DNA of 64,000 bases, from positions 4,650,001 through 4,714,000 of the forward strand of contig NZ_AP023239.1 of assembly GCF_013393385.1 (NCBI RefSeq), read 5' to 3'. Positions 33,608-43,593 of this stretch are shown here, one piece after another (the stretch's first letter is position 1; each line of letters begins with the position of its first letter). Under the pieces are notes generated by a model that was not told the DNA's origin, did not search any database, and worked only from the letters and a program-made list of their open reading frames with translations. This DNA comes from Paenibacillus sp. URB8-2. Lineage in GTDB: Bacteria; Bacillota; Bacilli; Paenibacillales; Paenibacillaceae. A program made the position numbers and the translations under genes.

Positions 33608-34690
33608 TTAGCCGATAGTGATCCATTTGCCGGAACGCTGCTTGAAAGCGTCGAAAATCTTGGTAAGATGAAGCGAATCTCTCAGCGTGGAGCGTTCTAT
33701 TTTTTTGCCTTCCAACACGGCATTGGCAAAATAACTGACGCTTTGGACCATTCCCTGCAGGAAGAGATTTTTGTTATACACTTGGCCGAGTGAAAACTCG
33801 GGTTCCCATAGTACAGGACCGTCTGCCGGATCATCGCCGATATATATAGGCGCCTTGCCGTATTCGCCGCTTCCTTTCGACCCCTTATAATAAATCAGGC
33901 GCATGCCGTTATCTATCACCACATTCTGATTGCTGCCGATCACTTCGAAGCGCTCCAGCGGACTGGTTGGCGCTTGCGTCGAGGCCAGCTGAAGATTGCC
34001 GATTCCGCCTGATTTAAATTGCAATAAGGCCTGTACGTTTCCGCTGGGCTGATGCTCAATAAAGCACATCTCTTTGACTTCGCCCATGAGGTAGTGAATG
34101 CCCGACATCGGATGGCAGATATCCTGGAACCAATGCAAGCCCGTTCGGGTCGCTATATCCTCTTGGTAGGGACTGAGCGTGAGCGGATAGCGGCCGTTGA
34201 TTGAAACCGGTTCGCCAAACCCCTCCAGACCAATGATTTGCTTCGCCTTTTCAAACGTCGGATAGAAGTAGCGCTTGTTGGCTACCAGTACGAATTGTCC
34301 GGACCGCTCCTCTACTTCCAGCATCCGTTCCACTTCATCAGCGGTATAAGCCGCAGGCTTTTCCATCCAGACTGGCAATCCCGCCTCTAACAAATCCGGA
34401 ACAATCCGGGGATACATCGGACGTCCCTCTTTATCGAAATTAAGCACGACGAAGACGGCATCCAATTTCTCCTGCTTGATCATTTCCTTGTAATCCGTGT
34501 ATATGTTCTCCGCCCCGAAACGCTTGCGATAGATTTCAGCACGCTCCGCATTCAAGTCGCAGACCGCCACCAGATCAACCGGGGCATAGTCAAATGTAGG
34601 ATACACGTTGCGAAAGGCATGGGCGCCGCACCCGATAAAGCCGGCCTTGATTTTGCGGTCATATTCATAGTTGAATTTAATTGGACTCAT
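33608..34690 (-). CDS. Gfo/Idh/MocA-family NAD(P)-dependent oxidoreductase
   Basis: This 360-aa dehydrogenase has an N-terminal Rossmann fold (GFIGCGAHAFRNVYP), the EKPAAYTADE motif with the family's catalytic Lys (MEKPA), and a C-terminal GFO_IDH domain with HWFQDICHPMSGIHYLMGEV. It probably oxidises a sugar or cyclitol imported by the adjacent ABC transporter. RBS AGGAGG. It sits between the cupin and isomerase genes of the same operon. Confidence 0.87.
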   Translation of the reverse strand: MSPIKFNYEYDRKIKAGFIGCGAHAFRNVYPTFDYAPVDLVAVCDLNAERAEIYRKRFGAENIYTDYKEMIKQEKLDAVFVVLNFDKEGRPMYPRIVPDLLEAGLPVWMEKPAAYTADEVERMLEVEERSGQFVLVANKRYFYPTFEKAKQIIGLEGFGEPVSINGRYPLTLSPYQEDIATRTGLHWFQDICHPMSGIHYLMGEVKEMCFIEHQPSGNVQALLQFKSGGIGNLQLASTQAPTSPLERFEVIGSNQNVVIDNGMRLIYYKGSKGSGEYGKAPIYIGDDPADGPVLWEPEFSLGQVYNKNLFLQGMVQSVSYFANAVLEGKKIERSTLRDSLHLTKIFDAFKQRSGKWITIG

Positions 34691-34743
34691 TACGGTCAGG
34701 CCTCCTGTTGAATGATATATCTTGAGGGATAAAAGTGCGGCGA

Positions 34744-35100
34744 TTATTCGCCGATGGTCTGACGGTCACCCGCCGAGTAAGCAATGATCATACGGCACGG
34801 CTCCCAGCTCGTCACTGTCGCGTTATGCGGCACACCTTGCGGAATACGCAGCAGCATGCCCGGCTTCAGGTGAAATACCTCGTCCCCGAGCGTATGGTCG
34901 CATTCACCCGAAAGCACGAAGATCACTTCCTCGCAGTTGGGATGGATATGTCTTGGATTGGATTCTCCCGCGTTGATATATACCATGCCGAAGGTCATTT
35001 CCGCCTCGGGGTCGATCTCTTGTCCGTACAGCCACTGGATGCCTCCCCAAGTCTGCGGAAAAGGATACTGTTCTTTGTTCAAATCGGTTATCGTTGCCAT
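34744..35100 (-). CDS. single-domain cupin protein
   Basis: This protein of about 118 aa has one cupin barrel with both motifs: NPRHIHPNCEEVIFVLSGE (His, His, Glu ligands) and GMLLRIPQGVPHNATV (the third His). It may isomerise or bind a sugar, or sense metabolites. I prefer the ATG at 35100, nine bases from AAGGAG; one at 35106 is very close to the RBS. It belongs to the sugar operon. Confidence 0.8.
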   Translation of the reverse strand: MATITDLNKEQYPFPQTWGGIQWLYGQEIDPEAEMTFGMVYINAGESNPRHIHPNCEEVIFVLSGECDHTLGDEVFHLKPGMLLRIPQGVPHNATVTSWEPCRMIIAYSAGDRQTIGE

Positions 35101-35147
35101 GTCCATTCTCTCCTTTTATCCATTTCATGTGCTTGTCCTTCGGTTGG

Positions 35148-35981
35148 TTATTTGTTCGACCCAGCCGACATGCCTTCCACAAACTGCCGCTGAAAAATCA
35201 GGTAAACTATAATACTTGGGATCATGCTGATCAGCGTGCCGCCGAATATAAGTCCGTAGTTCGAGCCGTTGTTCCCCTGGAACGAAAGCAGCCCGAGCGG
35301 AATCGTATACTTGTCCTCGGAAATCAGCAGGACCAACGGCAGCAAAAAGTCGTTCCATATATTCATAAAGGTGAATACCATTAATGCCACAATGCCGGGC
35401 TTGGCCATCGGCAGCATGATGTACAGGAAAGCTCTCCACTCTCCCGCTCCATCGACATAGGCGGATTCGCGCAGCTCTTTCGGCACGTCCTTGAACGTGT
35501 TGCGCATCAGAAATACCGAGAAGGGAAGCGCCATCCCGACCGAGACAAGGGTGATGCCCGTCAGTGTATTGACAAGGCCCAAGGATTTCAATTGGAAGAA
35601 GACCGGAATGATAATGGCTTGAACCGGCAGCGACCATCCAAAAATGAATAAATATAATAGAAGCTTATTTCCCGGGAATGACATCTGCGCGAAGGCATAT
35701 CCCGCCGGACACGCAGTAAGGAATACAACGAACATTCCGATGCCGGTGATAAACGCGCTGTTGAGAAAATAGGTTTTGAAATCCCCCAGCTCCCACGCTT
35801 CTCTCAGGTTGTCGAATTTCCAGGAAGATGGAAGAGAAAACGGATGATTGGCAATTTCGAAAGTGGTCTTGAAGCTTCCCAGAACCACCCAAAGGATCGG
35901 CATGATGATAACCATAAGCGAAATCGTCAGGAACACCAGCAATAAAACCTGTGATTTCCCCCCGGCACTCAGCTGTCTCAT
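35148..35981 (-). CDS. carbohydrate ABC transporter permease (MalG type)
   Basis: This 277-aa, six-helix permease has the EAA loop ESAYVDGAGEWRAFLYIMLPMAKPG and a MalG-like C-terminus (QRQFVEGMSAGSNK). It pairs with the MalF-type permease immediately upstream, separated by three bases. No ATPase is in the operon, so a shared MsmK-type ATPase is expected elsewhere. Confidence 0.9.
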   Translation of the reverse strand: MRQLSAGGKSQVLLLVFLTISLMVIIMPILWVVLGSFKTTFEIANHPFSLPSSWKFDNLREAWELGDFKTYFLNSAFITGIGMFVVFLTACPAGYAFAQMSFPGNKLLLYLFIFGWSLPVQAIIIPVFFQLKSLGLVNTLTGITLVSVGMALPFSVFLMRNTFKDVPKELRESAYVDGAGEWRAFLYIMLPMAKPGIVALMVFTFMNIWNDFLLPLVLLISEDKYTIPLGLLSFQGNNGSNYGLIFGGTLISMIPSIIVYLIFQRQFVEGMSAGSNK

Positions 35982-35984
35982 ACG

Positions 35985-36920
35985 CTATTCCCGCCTTTCC
36001 CGCCATTGATTGAACAAAATGGTCAGCGTGATGACAATAACGGCCAACAGTACGCCGCCTGCTGTTGCATAGCTCACTTTGTTCATGCCAAAAGCTGATT
36101 TGTAAATGTACGTGGAGACCACTTCACTTTTATAGAACGGTCCGCCTTGGGTCATGATCCAGATGAGGGCAAAACCTTTAAAGGCGTAGATGATAACCAT
36201 GCTAATAACTACATTCATGGTGTACCGCAGGCTTGGGATGGTGATGCTGAGAAACTTGCGGACCGGTCCTGCTCCGTCGATCTCGGCCGCCTCGTACAAG
36301 GAAGGGTCAATGTTCTGCAGCCCCGCCAGGTACAAGATCAGGAAAGACCCGTAAAACGCCCAGGTTCCGACGATTACCAGAGCAGGCAGCACCGTCCACT
36401 GCTCTCCCAGCCAATTATGCGCCAGAGATCCGAGGCCCGCTTTCTGTAACGTGACGTTGATCGGACCCATCAGGGGATCGTAAATCTTGGCCCAGAGCAC
36501 CCCCACCACCGCGAGTGAAATGACGGAAGGAAGGTAGAATCCTGCACGAAAGAACAGCTTGCCTTTTTTTACTTTGCTGATCAAGACCGCAAGCACGAGA
36601 GTGGGAATGACCACAAGGGTAAGGCTGATGACGACCCATACAAGGTTATGGAACAAAGATTGCATGAATACATCGTCTTTCAATAAGTTCATATAGTTGT
36701 CCAAGCCGATATAAGACATGGTCGGGGAAGCTCCGTCCCAATCGAATAAGCTAAGCCGGACCGCATCGAACATCGGGTAGAGCATAAATAGTCCGTATAA
36801 GAGTAAGGAAGGAGCCAAGAAGGAGAGCACCACCGCAAAACGTTTCGCTTTCCGGCTCCAGTGTCTGACTTGCAAATGGGATCTTATATTAACAGCACTT
36901 TGAACAGGCAGCGGATTCAT
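35985..36920 (-). CDS. carbohydrate ABC transporter permease (MalF type)
   Basis: This permease of about 311 aa has a basic cytoplasmic N-terminus, six predicted helices and the EAA loop EAAEIDGAGPVRKFLSITIPSLRYT. I chose the ATG at 36920, eight bases from AGGAAGTGA; a GTG at 36932 lies within that RBS. It is the second gene of the operon, behind the binding protein. Confidence 0.9.
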   Translation of the reverse strand: MNPLPVQSAVNIRSHLQVRHWSRKAKRFAVVLSFLAPSLLLYGLFMLYPMFDAVRLSLFDWDGASPTMSYIGLDNYMNLLKDDVFMQSLFHNLVWVVISLTLVVIPTLVLAVLISKVKKGKLFFRAGFYLPSVISLAVVGVLWAKIYDPLMGPINVTLQKAGLGSLAHNWLGEQWTVLPALVIVGTWAFYGSFLILYLAGLQNIDPSLYEAAEIDGAGPVRKFLSITIPSLRYTMNVVISMVIIYAFKGFALIWIMTQGGPFYKSEVVSTYIYKSAFGMNKVSYATAGGVLLAVIVITLTILFNQWRERRE

Positions 36921-36935
36921 GGTATTCTTCACTTC

Positions 36936-38285
36936 CTATCTAGTTAATTGGTAACCGGCCTCCTGATCCTTTTTGACGCCTTCGGCGATTTTTCCCATCG
37001 CTTCCTGCGGCTTCACCAAACCTCCAACAAGTCCGACCAGGTTTTGGTAATAGGCCTCTTTAGCTTCACTTCCAATAAATACGCTCGGGTTGTAGCCTGA
37101 TCTCGCCTTGATAGACTGAATCGCACCTGCCAGCAGCGCACCCGCCGGCTTGACGTTCAATGCCGCTTGGGAAGTAGGAATCAGATTGTAGGACGGATCA
37201 CTCAATACGACGTTGGCATAATCTTCGGAGACAATGAAATTCAGCCAGTTCTCAGCCTGCCCGGGGTGAACGGCTTTTGTCGGAACGACCCAGGTGTAGC
37301 CGAGACCGCCTGTCGGTTCTGTCTTCTCCCCGCTGATAAAGGATGGCATCGAGAACGTCCCAATGCTGTCTTCCACCTTCTTGTCCACAATCGTGGATAT
37401 AAGATGCGTAGGCGAGATCATCATAGCCACCTTTTTGTCCAGGAAGCTTAACTGAAGATCGGCGAGATTAAGAGACATGGACTCTTTCCCGATGTATCCC
37501 TGCTTGGCCCAATCCGCCAGCATTTCCCCCGCTTTGACAATCTCCGGGTCGGTCCATTGTTTCTCTCCATACAGCAGGGCTTCCACGGCATCTCTGCCTG
37601 CAACGGACTCCAAGATGTTGGAGAACAGGCCGCCAACGGTAAACGAAGTACGGGCTGCCGTATTCAGCGGGGTGACCCCGTTATCTTTCAGCTTCTTCAT
37701 CGCTGCTACAAACTCGTCGCCTGTTTGGGGAACCGGAATGGAATATTTTGCAAAAATATCTTTATTGTAATAGACCTCAATCGCATCGACGGTATGGGGC
37801 AATTCATAGATTGTATCGTTGACTGCCGCCATTTGATAAGCAAACGGCTGAAGCTTGTCTTTCCAGCTGTTCTTGGCATACCAGTCATTGAGCGGCTTAA
37901 TCAGACCCACATCCGACAAAATACTGACACGGCCCGGTCCTGCATTCATAAGGATAGCGTCAGGAGGGGTAACACCCGATTGCAGAGTTGTTGTCAATTT
38001 TCCTGACTCTGTGTTAACATCACCATTAGACAAAGTCACTTCAACACCAGGGTTTAATTCTTTGAATTTGCTCACTACACTTTCCCATTGATGCTTTTCC
38101 GTATCGTTGTAAAAGTTAGGAATCAGCAAGCTTAATTGCTTATTATCCGCGGCTGCAGCTGCGGCCGGCTCCTTATTCTCCGCTGGGGCATTGGAGCTTG
38201 AGCCCGTGGGTGAAGAGCACCCGGCTACCAAGAGTAACGAAACGGAGGCAGTCGCCATAAATTTTTTAAGGTTGCTAATTAGCAT
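36936..38285 (-). CDS. sugar ABC transporter substrate-binding lipoprotein
   Basis: This 449-aa family-1 extracellular solute-binding protein has a lipobox (LVAGC), an Ala-rich linker, and typical motifs such as PPDAILMNAGPGRVSILSDVGLIKPLNDW. It delivers an unidentified sugar to the permeases encoded downstream. The ATG at 38285 is eight bases from GGGAG. It heads the operon and is divergent from the histidine kinase/response regulator pair that probably controls it. Confidence 0.9.
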   Translation of the reverse strand: MLISNLKKFMATASVSLLLVAGCSSPTGSSSNAPAENKEPAAAAAADNKQLSLLIPNFYNDTEKHQWESVVSKFKELNPGVEVTLSNGDVNTESGKLTTTLQSGVTPPDAILMNAGPGRVSILSDVGLIKPLNDWYAKNSWKDKLQPFAYQMAAVNDTIYELPHTVDAIEVYYNKDIFAKYSIPVPQTGDEFVAAMKKLKDNGVTPLNTAARTSFTVGGLFSNILESVAGRDAVEALLYGEKQWTDPEIVKAGEMLADWAKQGYIGKESMSLNLADLQLSFLDKKVAMMISPTHLISTIVDKKVEDSIGTFSMPSFISGEKTEPTGGLGYTWVVPTKAVHPGQAENWLNFIVSEDYANVVLSDPSYNLIPTSQAALNVKPAGALLAGAIQSIKARSGYNPSVFIGSEAKEAYYQNLVGLVGGLVKPQEAMGKIAEGVKKDQEAGYQLTR

Positions 38286-38329
38286 GAAATTCACTCCCTG
38301 ATGTTAGATTTGTTGACGGCTGTCGTCTT

Positions 38330-38354
38330 ATCTAAATTTTAAAATAATTTAGAT
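38330..38354. promoter_or_regulatory. inverted repeat ATCTAAAT-N9-ATTTAGAT in the divergent promoter region
   Basis: Perfect 8-bp arms lie midway between the binding-protein gene and the kinase gene; a related GTTAGATTT half lies near 38303. It is a candidate binding site for the AraC-type response regulator. Confidence 0.45.
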
Positions 38355-38395
38355 TTAAAACAATAGTTCAAATCGTGGGAAAAGGGGGCGAAAAA

Positions 38396-40204
38396 GTGGA
38401 ATCCTTGAAAGGAAGACCGGCAGCAGTACCCTTCATCCACTCGATTTTTTTCAAACTCCTAATCTGCTTTCTGCTGTTGTCGATCGTTCCTTTGACGTTG
38501 GCGGGGCTTCTGACCTACAGCAATGTCTCCGATTTATTGACCCGGAAATTGAATAAGGATGCCTCCTCCGTGTTAGAGCAGCATTCCAAGGTGCTGACCT
38601 TTTATCTCAACGACTTGATACGAATGGGTGAGATTTCAAATACAAGCCCCACGGTCTCCGACTTTCTGAAAAACAAGAATTACGATACCTATCTGCGTTC
38701 CTTTCTCCCGCTGGATCAAGTGTTTACCGGCATTCATGTCATCCGGCCTGAAAACGCAGGGATCACTCTGGTAAACGAGCGGGGCTATGTCTATACCTAT
38801 GGTTATTCACTGAATCGGGAGCACAGCGGCTTCTACCGCTTTAATTGGATTCCGCAGCTGCCTCCGTTATCCATGGAGCACAGGCTGACCCCTCTGCACG
38901 ATCGGCCATACAGTAACCAAGAACCGCAAGAGCAGGTGTTTTCTTATGTGCAGCAGGTGTTCAGCAGAGATCTGAAAGCCAAAGGCCTGCTGATTATCGA
39001 TTTTAAGCGTGATGTGCTGGAAAGCTTGTTTCAAAGCTCCTCCTTTGCGGATAGCGTCCCTGGAGAAACGGAAATCGGCCTGCTGATCACCAACCGCAGC
39101 GGTCAATTGCTGTATCCCCAAGATACCGGGCGGTTTCGTCCGGAAGAGCTGCAGAACTTGAATCAGGCGGAACGGATCACCGATCTTAGCGGCAATGTGT
39201 ATCGGCTGGTTACCCGGACAAACAATGAAACGGGCTTGATATTAACGGGCTACTTTCAGGAAGACAAGCTGTATGAGCCCATCCACCGTATCCGCAATTC
39301 GGTCTATTGGATCATTTTGCCGAGCATCGCCTTTTGCCTGCTGGTCTCCTTTTACCTATCCCACCGCATATCCGGCCCGATCCGCTATTTGCAGTACTTG
39401 ATGGGGAAGGTGGGCCGAGGGGAGTTTTATTCTCTGTTCAAGCTAAAGCGTAAGGACGAGATCGGCCAGCTGGGGCTCGGGTTTAACCATATGGTGGGGA
39501 AGATCAAGGAGCTGATTCAGCTCGTTTATGAAGAACAAAGCAAGAAGCGTGACGCCGAAGTGACCGCGCTGCAGTCCCAGATCAACCCGCATTTCCTGTA
39601 TAACACACTGGAGTCTATCAACAGTCTGGCGCGTAAGCGGAAAGAGCCGCAGATCAGTAAGATGATCGTTCTCTTAGGCAAGCTGCTGAGGGCCTCGATC
39701 AGCACGTTCGATACGATGATTCCGATCTGGAGAGAGCTGGAATACGCGGCCTGCTACCTGGAACTGCATCAAATCCGCCTGAAAAAGCCTATTCAATATT
39801 CCATCGATATCGACGAAGAGATCCGAAGCTTATTTACGGTGAAATGGATTATTCAGCCGATCGTGGAGAACGCGGTTCTGCACGGGTTGGACCCCATTGC
39901 AAGTGAAGAGGTCAGCGGACGCATTGAGATCAAAGGCTGGCTGGAGCAGGACGCCGTCTACCTGCAGGTGAGAGATTACGGTGTAGGTCTGGACACAACA
40001 GCGTTGAAGGAGCTGCGCCACAACCTGGAGTATCACTCCGAGAAGCTCACCAAGTATGGGGAGAAAGTGGGCATACTTAACGTTCAGTCACGAATCCGTC
40101 TCCACTTTGGAGAGGCGTACGGGCTGTCCGTGGACAGTGCTCCCCAGCAGGGCATGAATGTGACCATTAAACTGCCAAGGAGGTTCGCCAATGAGAACAA
40201 ATAA
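38396..40204 (+). CDS. YesM-type sensor histidine kinase
   Basis: This 602-aa membrane kinase has an N-terminal helix (about 15-40), a large extracellular sensor, a second helix (about 300-322), HAMP, a His_kinase (PF06580) domain with H399 in QINPHFLYNTLESI, and an HATPase domain (VENAVLHGL, DYGVGLD). I chose the GTG at 38396 because AAGGGGG lies upstream; 38375 is a weaker GTG. It overlaps the response regulator start by 14 nt. It probably senses extracellular sugar and regulates the divergent ABC operon. Confidence 0.88.
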   Translation: MESLKGRPAAVPFIHSIFFKLLICFLLLSIVPLTLAGLLTYSNVSDLLTRKLNKDASSVLEQHSKVLTFYLNDLIRMGEISNTSPTVSDFLKNKNYDTYLRSFLPLDQVFTGIHVIRPENAGITLVNERGYVYTYGYSLNREHSGFYRFNWIPQLPPLSMEHRLTPLHDRPYSNQEPQEQVFSYVQQVFSRDLKAKGLLIIDFKRDVLESLFQSSSFADSVPGETEIGLLITNRSGQLLYPQDTGRFRPEELQNLNQAERITDLSGNVYRLVTRTNNETGLILTGYFQEDKLYEPIHRIRNSVYWIILPSIAFCLLVSFYLSHRISGPIRYLQYLMGKVGRGEFYSLFKLKRKDEIGQLGLGFNHMVGKIKELIQLVYEEQSKKRDAEVTALQSQINPHFLYNTLESINSLARKRKEPQISKMIVLLGKLLRASISTFDTMIPIWRELEYAACYLELHQIRLKKPIQYSIDIDEEIRSLFTVKWIIQPIVENAVLHGLDPIASEEVSGRIEIKGWLEQDAVYLQVRDYGVGLDTTALKELRHNLEYHSEKLTKYGEKVGILNVQSRIRLHFGEAYGLSVDSAPQQGMNVTIKLPRRFANENK

Positions 40205-40970
40205 ACTGTTGATCGTGGACGATGAGTGGATGATCTCTGACAGCTTGCGCTCGATGGAGGAGTGGAAAGAGCGGAACATTGAGGTGGTCGGCACGGCGGC
40301 CAGCGGGCGGGAAGCCTTGCAGTGGGTGGAGCAGGAAGACCTGGATATGATCCTGACAGATATCCATATGCCGGACATGAGCGGTCTGGAGCTGCTGCAG
40401 CGTCTTTATGAAACCAAGCCGGAGATCAGCGTCATTCTCATCAGCGGATACGAGGAGTTTACCTATGCGTGTACCGCCCTGCGGTATCAGGCAAAAGGAT
40501 ATGTAACCAAGCCGATTGATACCGATGAGCTGTTCTCCATTGTGGACAGCCTTCTGGACGCGGAGACCAACAAGGGAGAAGAATCTGGCGATGTCGAATC
40601 TCCCAAAACGTATCACGAGGCCATTGTGGAACGGGCGATCACCTACATGAAAACTAACCTGGATAAGCCCCTTTCTTTAAAAAGAACGGCAGAGGAGGTT
40701 CATCTTACCCCCCATTATTTCGGACAAGTATTTAAAACGGTGACCGGAGAGACGTTTGTCAACTATCTCACAGGACTCCGTATGGAAAAGGCGTGCCTGC
40801 TGCTGAAAAACCCCGAGCTGAAGCAGTATGAAATATGCGAAAGCATAGGGTATCCGGACACCAAATATTTTGCAAAAGTGTTTACCAAATGCTTTGGCAT
40901 GTCACCGCGCGATTACCGGAGAGATTATATAAACAAGAGCCGTCAGGCCAAAGATTTAACCCAATTTTAA
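40191..40970 (+). CDS. YesN-type response regulator with AraC DNA-binding domain
   Basis: This 259-aa regulator has a receiver domain with phosphoacceptor D57 (ILTDIHMPDM), acidic D10/D11 and the conserved Lys in KPID. A C-terminal AraC HTH pair follows (LSLKRTAEEVHLTPHYFGQVFK and YEICESIGYPDTKYFAKVF). It is shorter than many YesN proteins. It overlaps the kinase gene and forms a two-component system with it. Confidence 0.9.
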   Translation: MRTNKLLIVDDEWMISDSLRSMEEWKERNIEVVGTAASGREALQWVEQEDLDMILTDIHMPDMSGLELLQRLYETKPEISVILISGYEEFTYACTALRYQAKGYVTKPIDTDELFSIVDSLLDAETNKGEESGDVESPKTYHEAIVERAITYMKTNLDKPLSLKRTAEEVHLTPHYFGQVFKTVTGETFVNYLTGLRMEKACLLLKNPELKQYEICESIGYPDTKYFAKVFTKCFGMSPRDYRRDYINKSRQAKDLTQF

Positions 40971-41044
40971 ACATTACCCGCCTGCAGAATTAACCTTGAT
41001 TCGTTATGATAATGGCAAACCAGATGAATTGAGGAGATTATGCA

Positions 41045-42499
41045 ATGCGTATGTTGGAAATGACCCTGGCGGCGCTGGATTTATTGGTGTTGATCTATTT
41101 TTTTGTTATTGGCAAGTCAACCTCTTCCCGCAAAATAACGAATATCCTGATTGGCGCCGGATTGCTCACGATTCCGGTGCTGCAGCTGCTTCTGGAAGGC
41201 TACCGGTGGCAGTTGGTCCCCCTTTATTTCGTCACTCTCATCCTGCTGGCAAGCATTCTGCTTAGACTATTTAGACCGGTTCCGATGTTTAAAAAACGGC
41301 GTGTTCTCCGGTATGTAAGCGGCCTTGCGCTAAGTATTCTGGTTATACTCTCTACCGCTCTGGCCGCAGCCCTGCCGGTTATGGATTTACCCAAACCGGA
41401 TGGAGCGGACGCGGTGGGGACGGTTACCTTTGATTGGACCGACAGAAGCCGCGAGGAGACGCTCACCGCCGATCCGGGAGATAAACGCGAGCTCGTCGTC
41501 CAAGTATGGTACCCAGCGAAAAAAACATCCGGGCAGGCGCAGTTTCTTTTTCCCCAGGACCCGCAAATCTTTCACAATTACATAACAGCTTTTGCCGAGG
41601 GGCTTCATCTGCCAGCGTTCGCTCTGGATTACTGGAAGTATGCGCGCAGCCATTCCTTTCAAGATGCACCCGTCTTATCCTCCGCCAAACCTTATCCCTT
41701 GGTCATCATAAGCCATGGCCTGGGCACCAGCCGAATGCTTCATGCTTCGCAAGCCGAAAATCTGGCAAGCCACGGGTATATCGTAGCCGCTATCGACCAT
41801 ACGTACAGCACGGCGGCAACGGCATTTTCGGACGGCCGGATCACAGGGTTCACAACAGAACTCTCTGCCGAGGATATCTATGATAAGGCCCGCGTTATCG
41901 GAGAGATTTGGACTCAGGATGTGGAGTTTGTGCTGAATCAATTGGAATCGCTGAATGCGGGGCGGATCGAAAGTAATTTTACAGGCAAAATCGATATGAA
42001 CAACACGGGCATCATGGGCCATTCGTTCGGCGGGGCAACCGCATATAACGCAGCTTATACGATCGGCAAAATCAAAGCCGGGATTAATATGGACGGGACG
42101 CTGTTGGATTTGGACCGGGACCAATTGAACAAGCCGTTTATGTTTTTGCAGTCCGATGCTTCTGCGAAGATGACTGAGGCCTTGGACGATCCTGCAGTTC
42201 CTGAAGATTTCAGGGAAAGAATCACCAAAGAGACGCAGATTATCCGCCATGTTGCCCTACGCGGAGGCCAAATCATTCATATCAAGGGAACGGCCCATTT
42301 TAATTTTACGGATCTGCAATTCTATTCGCCTTTGATCAAATATTTGGGCATGACCGGCAGCATTGACGGGTACAGAGGGGCTTATCTTGTGAACCGGTAC
42401 GTTCTGGATTTCTTCGATAAATATTTAAAGGGAGGTGCGGGCGAGCTCATCAACGGACCTCATGCGGATGATCCGGAGATTGATTTTCAGAAGCTGTAA
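41045..42499 (+). CDS. membrane-anchored alpha/beta hydrolase, PAF-acetylhydrolase-like
   Basis: This 484-aa protein has three or four N-terminal helices (about 1-125) and an extracellular alpha/beta-hydrolase domain related to plasma platelet-activating-factor acetylhydrolase. It shows the oxyanion-side HGLGTSR, the nucleophile Ser in MGHSFGG, and a late His in KGTAHFNFTD. Substrate unknown, probably a lipid ester. RBS GAGGAG is eight bases from the ATG. A terminator follows, so it is a single-gene unit. Confidence 0.82.
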   Translation: MRMLEMTLAALDLLVLIYFFVIGKSTSSRKITNILIGAGLLTIPVLQLLLEGYRWQLVPLYFVTLILLASILLRLFRPVPMFKKRRVLRYVSGLALSILVILSTALAAALPVMDLPKPDGADAVGTVTFDWTDRSREETLTADPGDKRELVVQVWYPAKKTSGQAQFLFPQDPQIFHNYITAFAEGLHLPAFALDYWKYARSHSFQDAPVLSSAKPYPLVIISHGLGTSRMLHASQAENLASHGYIVAAIDHTYSTAATAFSDGRITGFTTELSAEDIYDKARVIGEIWTQDVEFVLNQLESLNAGRIESNFTGKIDMNNTGIMGHSFGGATAYNAAYTIGKIKAGINMDGTLLDLDRDQLNKPFMFLQSDASAKMTEALDDPAVPEDFRERITKETQIIRHVALRGGQIIHIKGTAHFNFTDLQFYSPLIKYLGMTGSIDGYRGAYLVNRYVLDFFDKYLKGGAGELINGPHADDPEIDFQKL

Positions 42500-42535
42500 G
42501 GTTTCCGCATTTCTAACGCTCTTATATCTTGTATG

Positions 42536-42572
42536 AAAGCTGCTGGCTCTCCAGAGTCCGGCGGCTTTTTTC
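42536..42572 (+). terminator. terminator of the PAF-acetylhydrolase-like gene
   Basis: AAGCTGCTGG pairs with CCGGCGGCTT around CTCTCCAGAGT and is followed by a T-tract. The gldA remnant starts immediately after it. Confidence 0.8.
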
Positions 42573-43555
42573 TTTGGATACATTTCCTGGAGCGCGCAAA
42601 GAACGAAGCCGGCGACTCCATCGCCGCGGCCGGAAACAAGGCGACATTCGAAAAGTTCAACTATGAATGCACCAAGGAAGAAATTGAGCGCCACCGTGAG
42701 CTGGCCCGCAAAGCCGGAGCCAACATTATCGTAGGCATCGGCGGAGGCAAAACGCTGGATACGGCAAAAGCGACCGCTTATTACGAGAAATTGCCGGTTG
42801 TCATTTTCCCAACTCTCGCATCGACAGACGCTCCTTGCACGGCCCTGTCCGTCATTTACAAGAAAGACGGTTCCTTTGACGAATATCTCTTCCTGCCGAG
42901 TAACCCGGATGTTGTGCTTGCCGATACAGGGATTCTGGTAGCCGCACCGGCACGTTTCTTTGCCGCGGGCATCGGCGATGCGCTCGCAACTTATTTTGAA
43001 GCCCGGGCCTGCTACGCCGCTAACGGCGATAACCTTGTGCTGATGAAGCCTTCCACAACAGGCCTTGGCATCGCCAAAATGTGCTATGAAGCGCTGCTTC
43101 AGCATGCGGTCAAGGCGCAGCGCGCCGTCGAGCAAAAGGTGTACACCCGCGCGGTTGAAGAAACGATCGAAGCGACCATTTATTTGAGCGGCGTCGGCGC
43201 CGAATCCGGCGGCCTGGCAGCAGCGCATGCCATCCATAACGGAATGACGGCGGTGCCTTCATTACATAGAGCCCAGCACGGGGAGAAAGTAACCTTTGGC
43301 CTGCTGGCCCAATTGGTGCTCGAAAATACGCCGCTCGATGAGCTCGAAACCGTGATCAAGCTGGTCAAGGATGTAGGTCTGCCTTTGATCCTCGAAGATC
43401 TGGGATGCACGGAATTCATCGAGTCCGAATGACGTCAGGTAGCGGAAGAGGCCTGCGCAGCGGGGGACACGATGGGCAATATGCCGTTCCCGGTTGAACC
43501 CGAGGATGTGTATAACGCGATTGTCACAGCCAACGCGATTGCTAAAAACGTATAA
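42573..43555 (+). pseudogene. gldA: glycerol dehydrogenase remnant (5' truncated, 3' frameshift)
   Basis: The frame carries most of an iron-type glycerol dehydrogenase: FEKFNYECTKEEIERH, the NAD-binding GIGGGKTLDTAKA, TDAPCTALSVIY, and the metal ligands Asp (GIGDALATYFEA), His (AAHAIHNGM) and His (HGEKVTFG). The first 50 or so residues are missing; the ORF start at 42533 falls in the upstream terminator. After FIESE the frame stops at 43430, but the normal C-terminus (RQVAEEACAAGDTMGNMPFPV to a TAA at 43553) continues in another frame. It is non-functional unless assembly errors are involved. Confidence 0.85.
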
Positions 43556-43593
43556 ATAAGGACCGGGATAACAACATATTTTGAAAAAACAGC

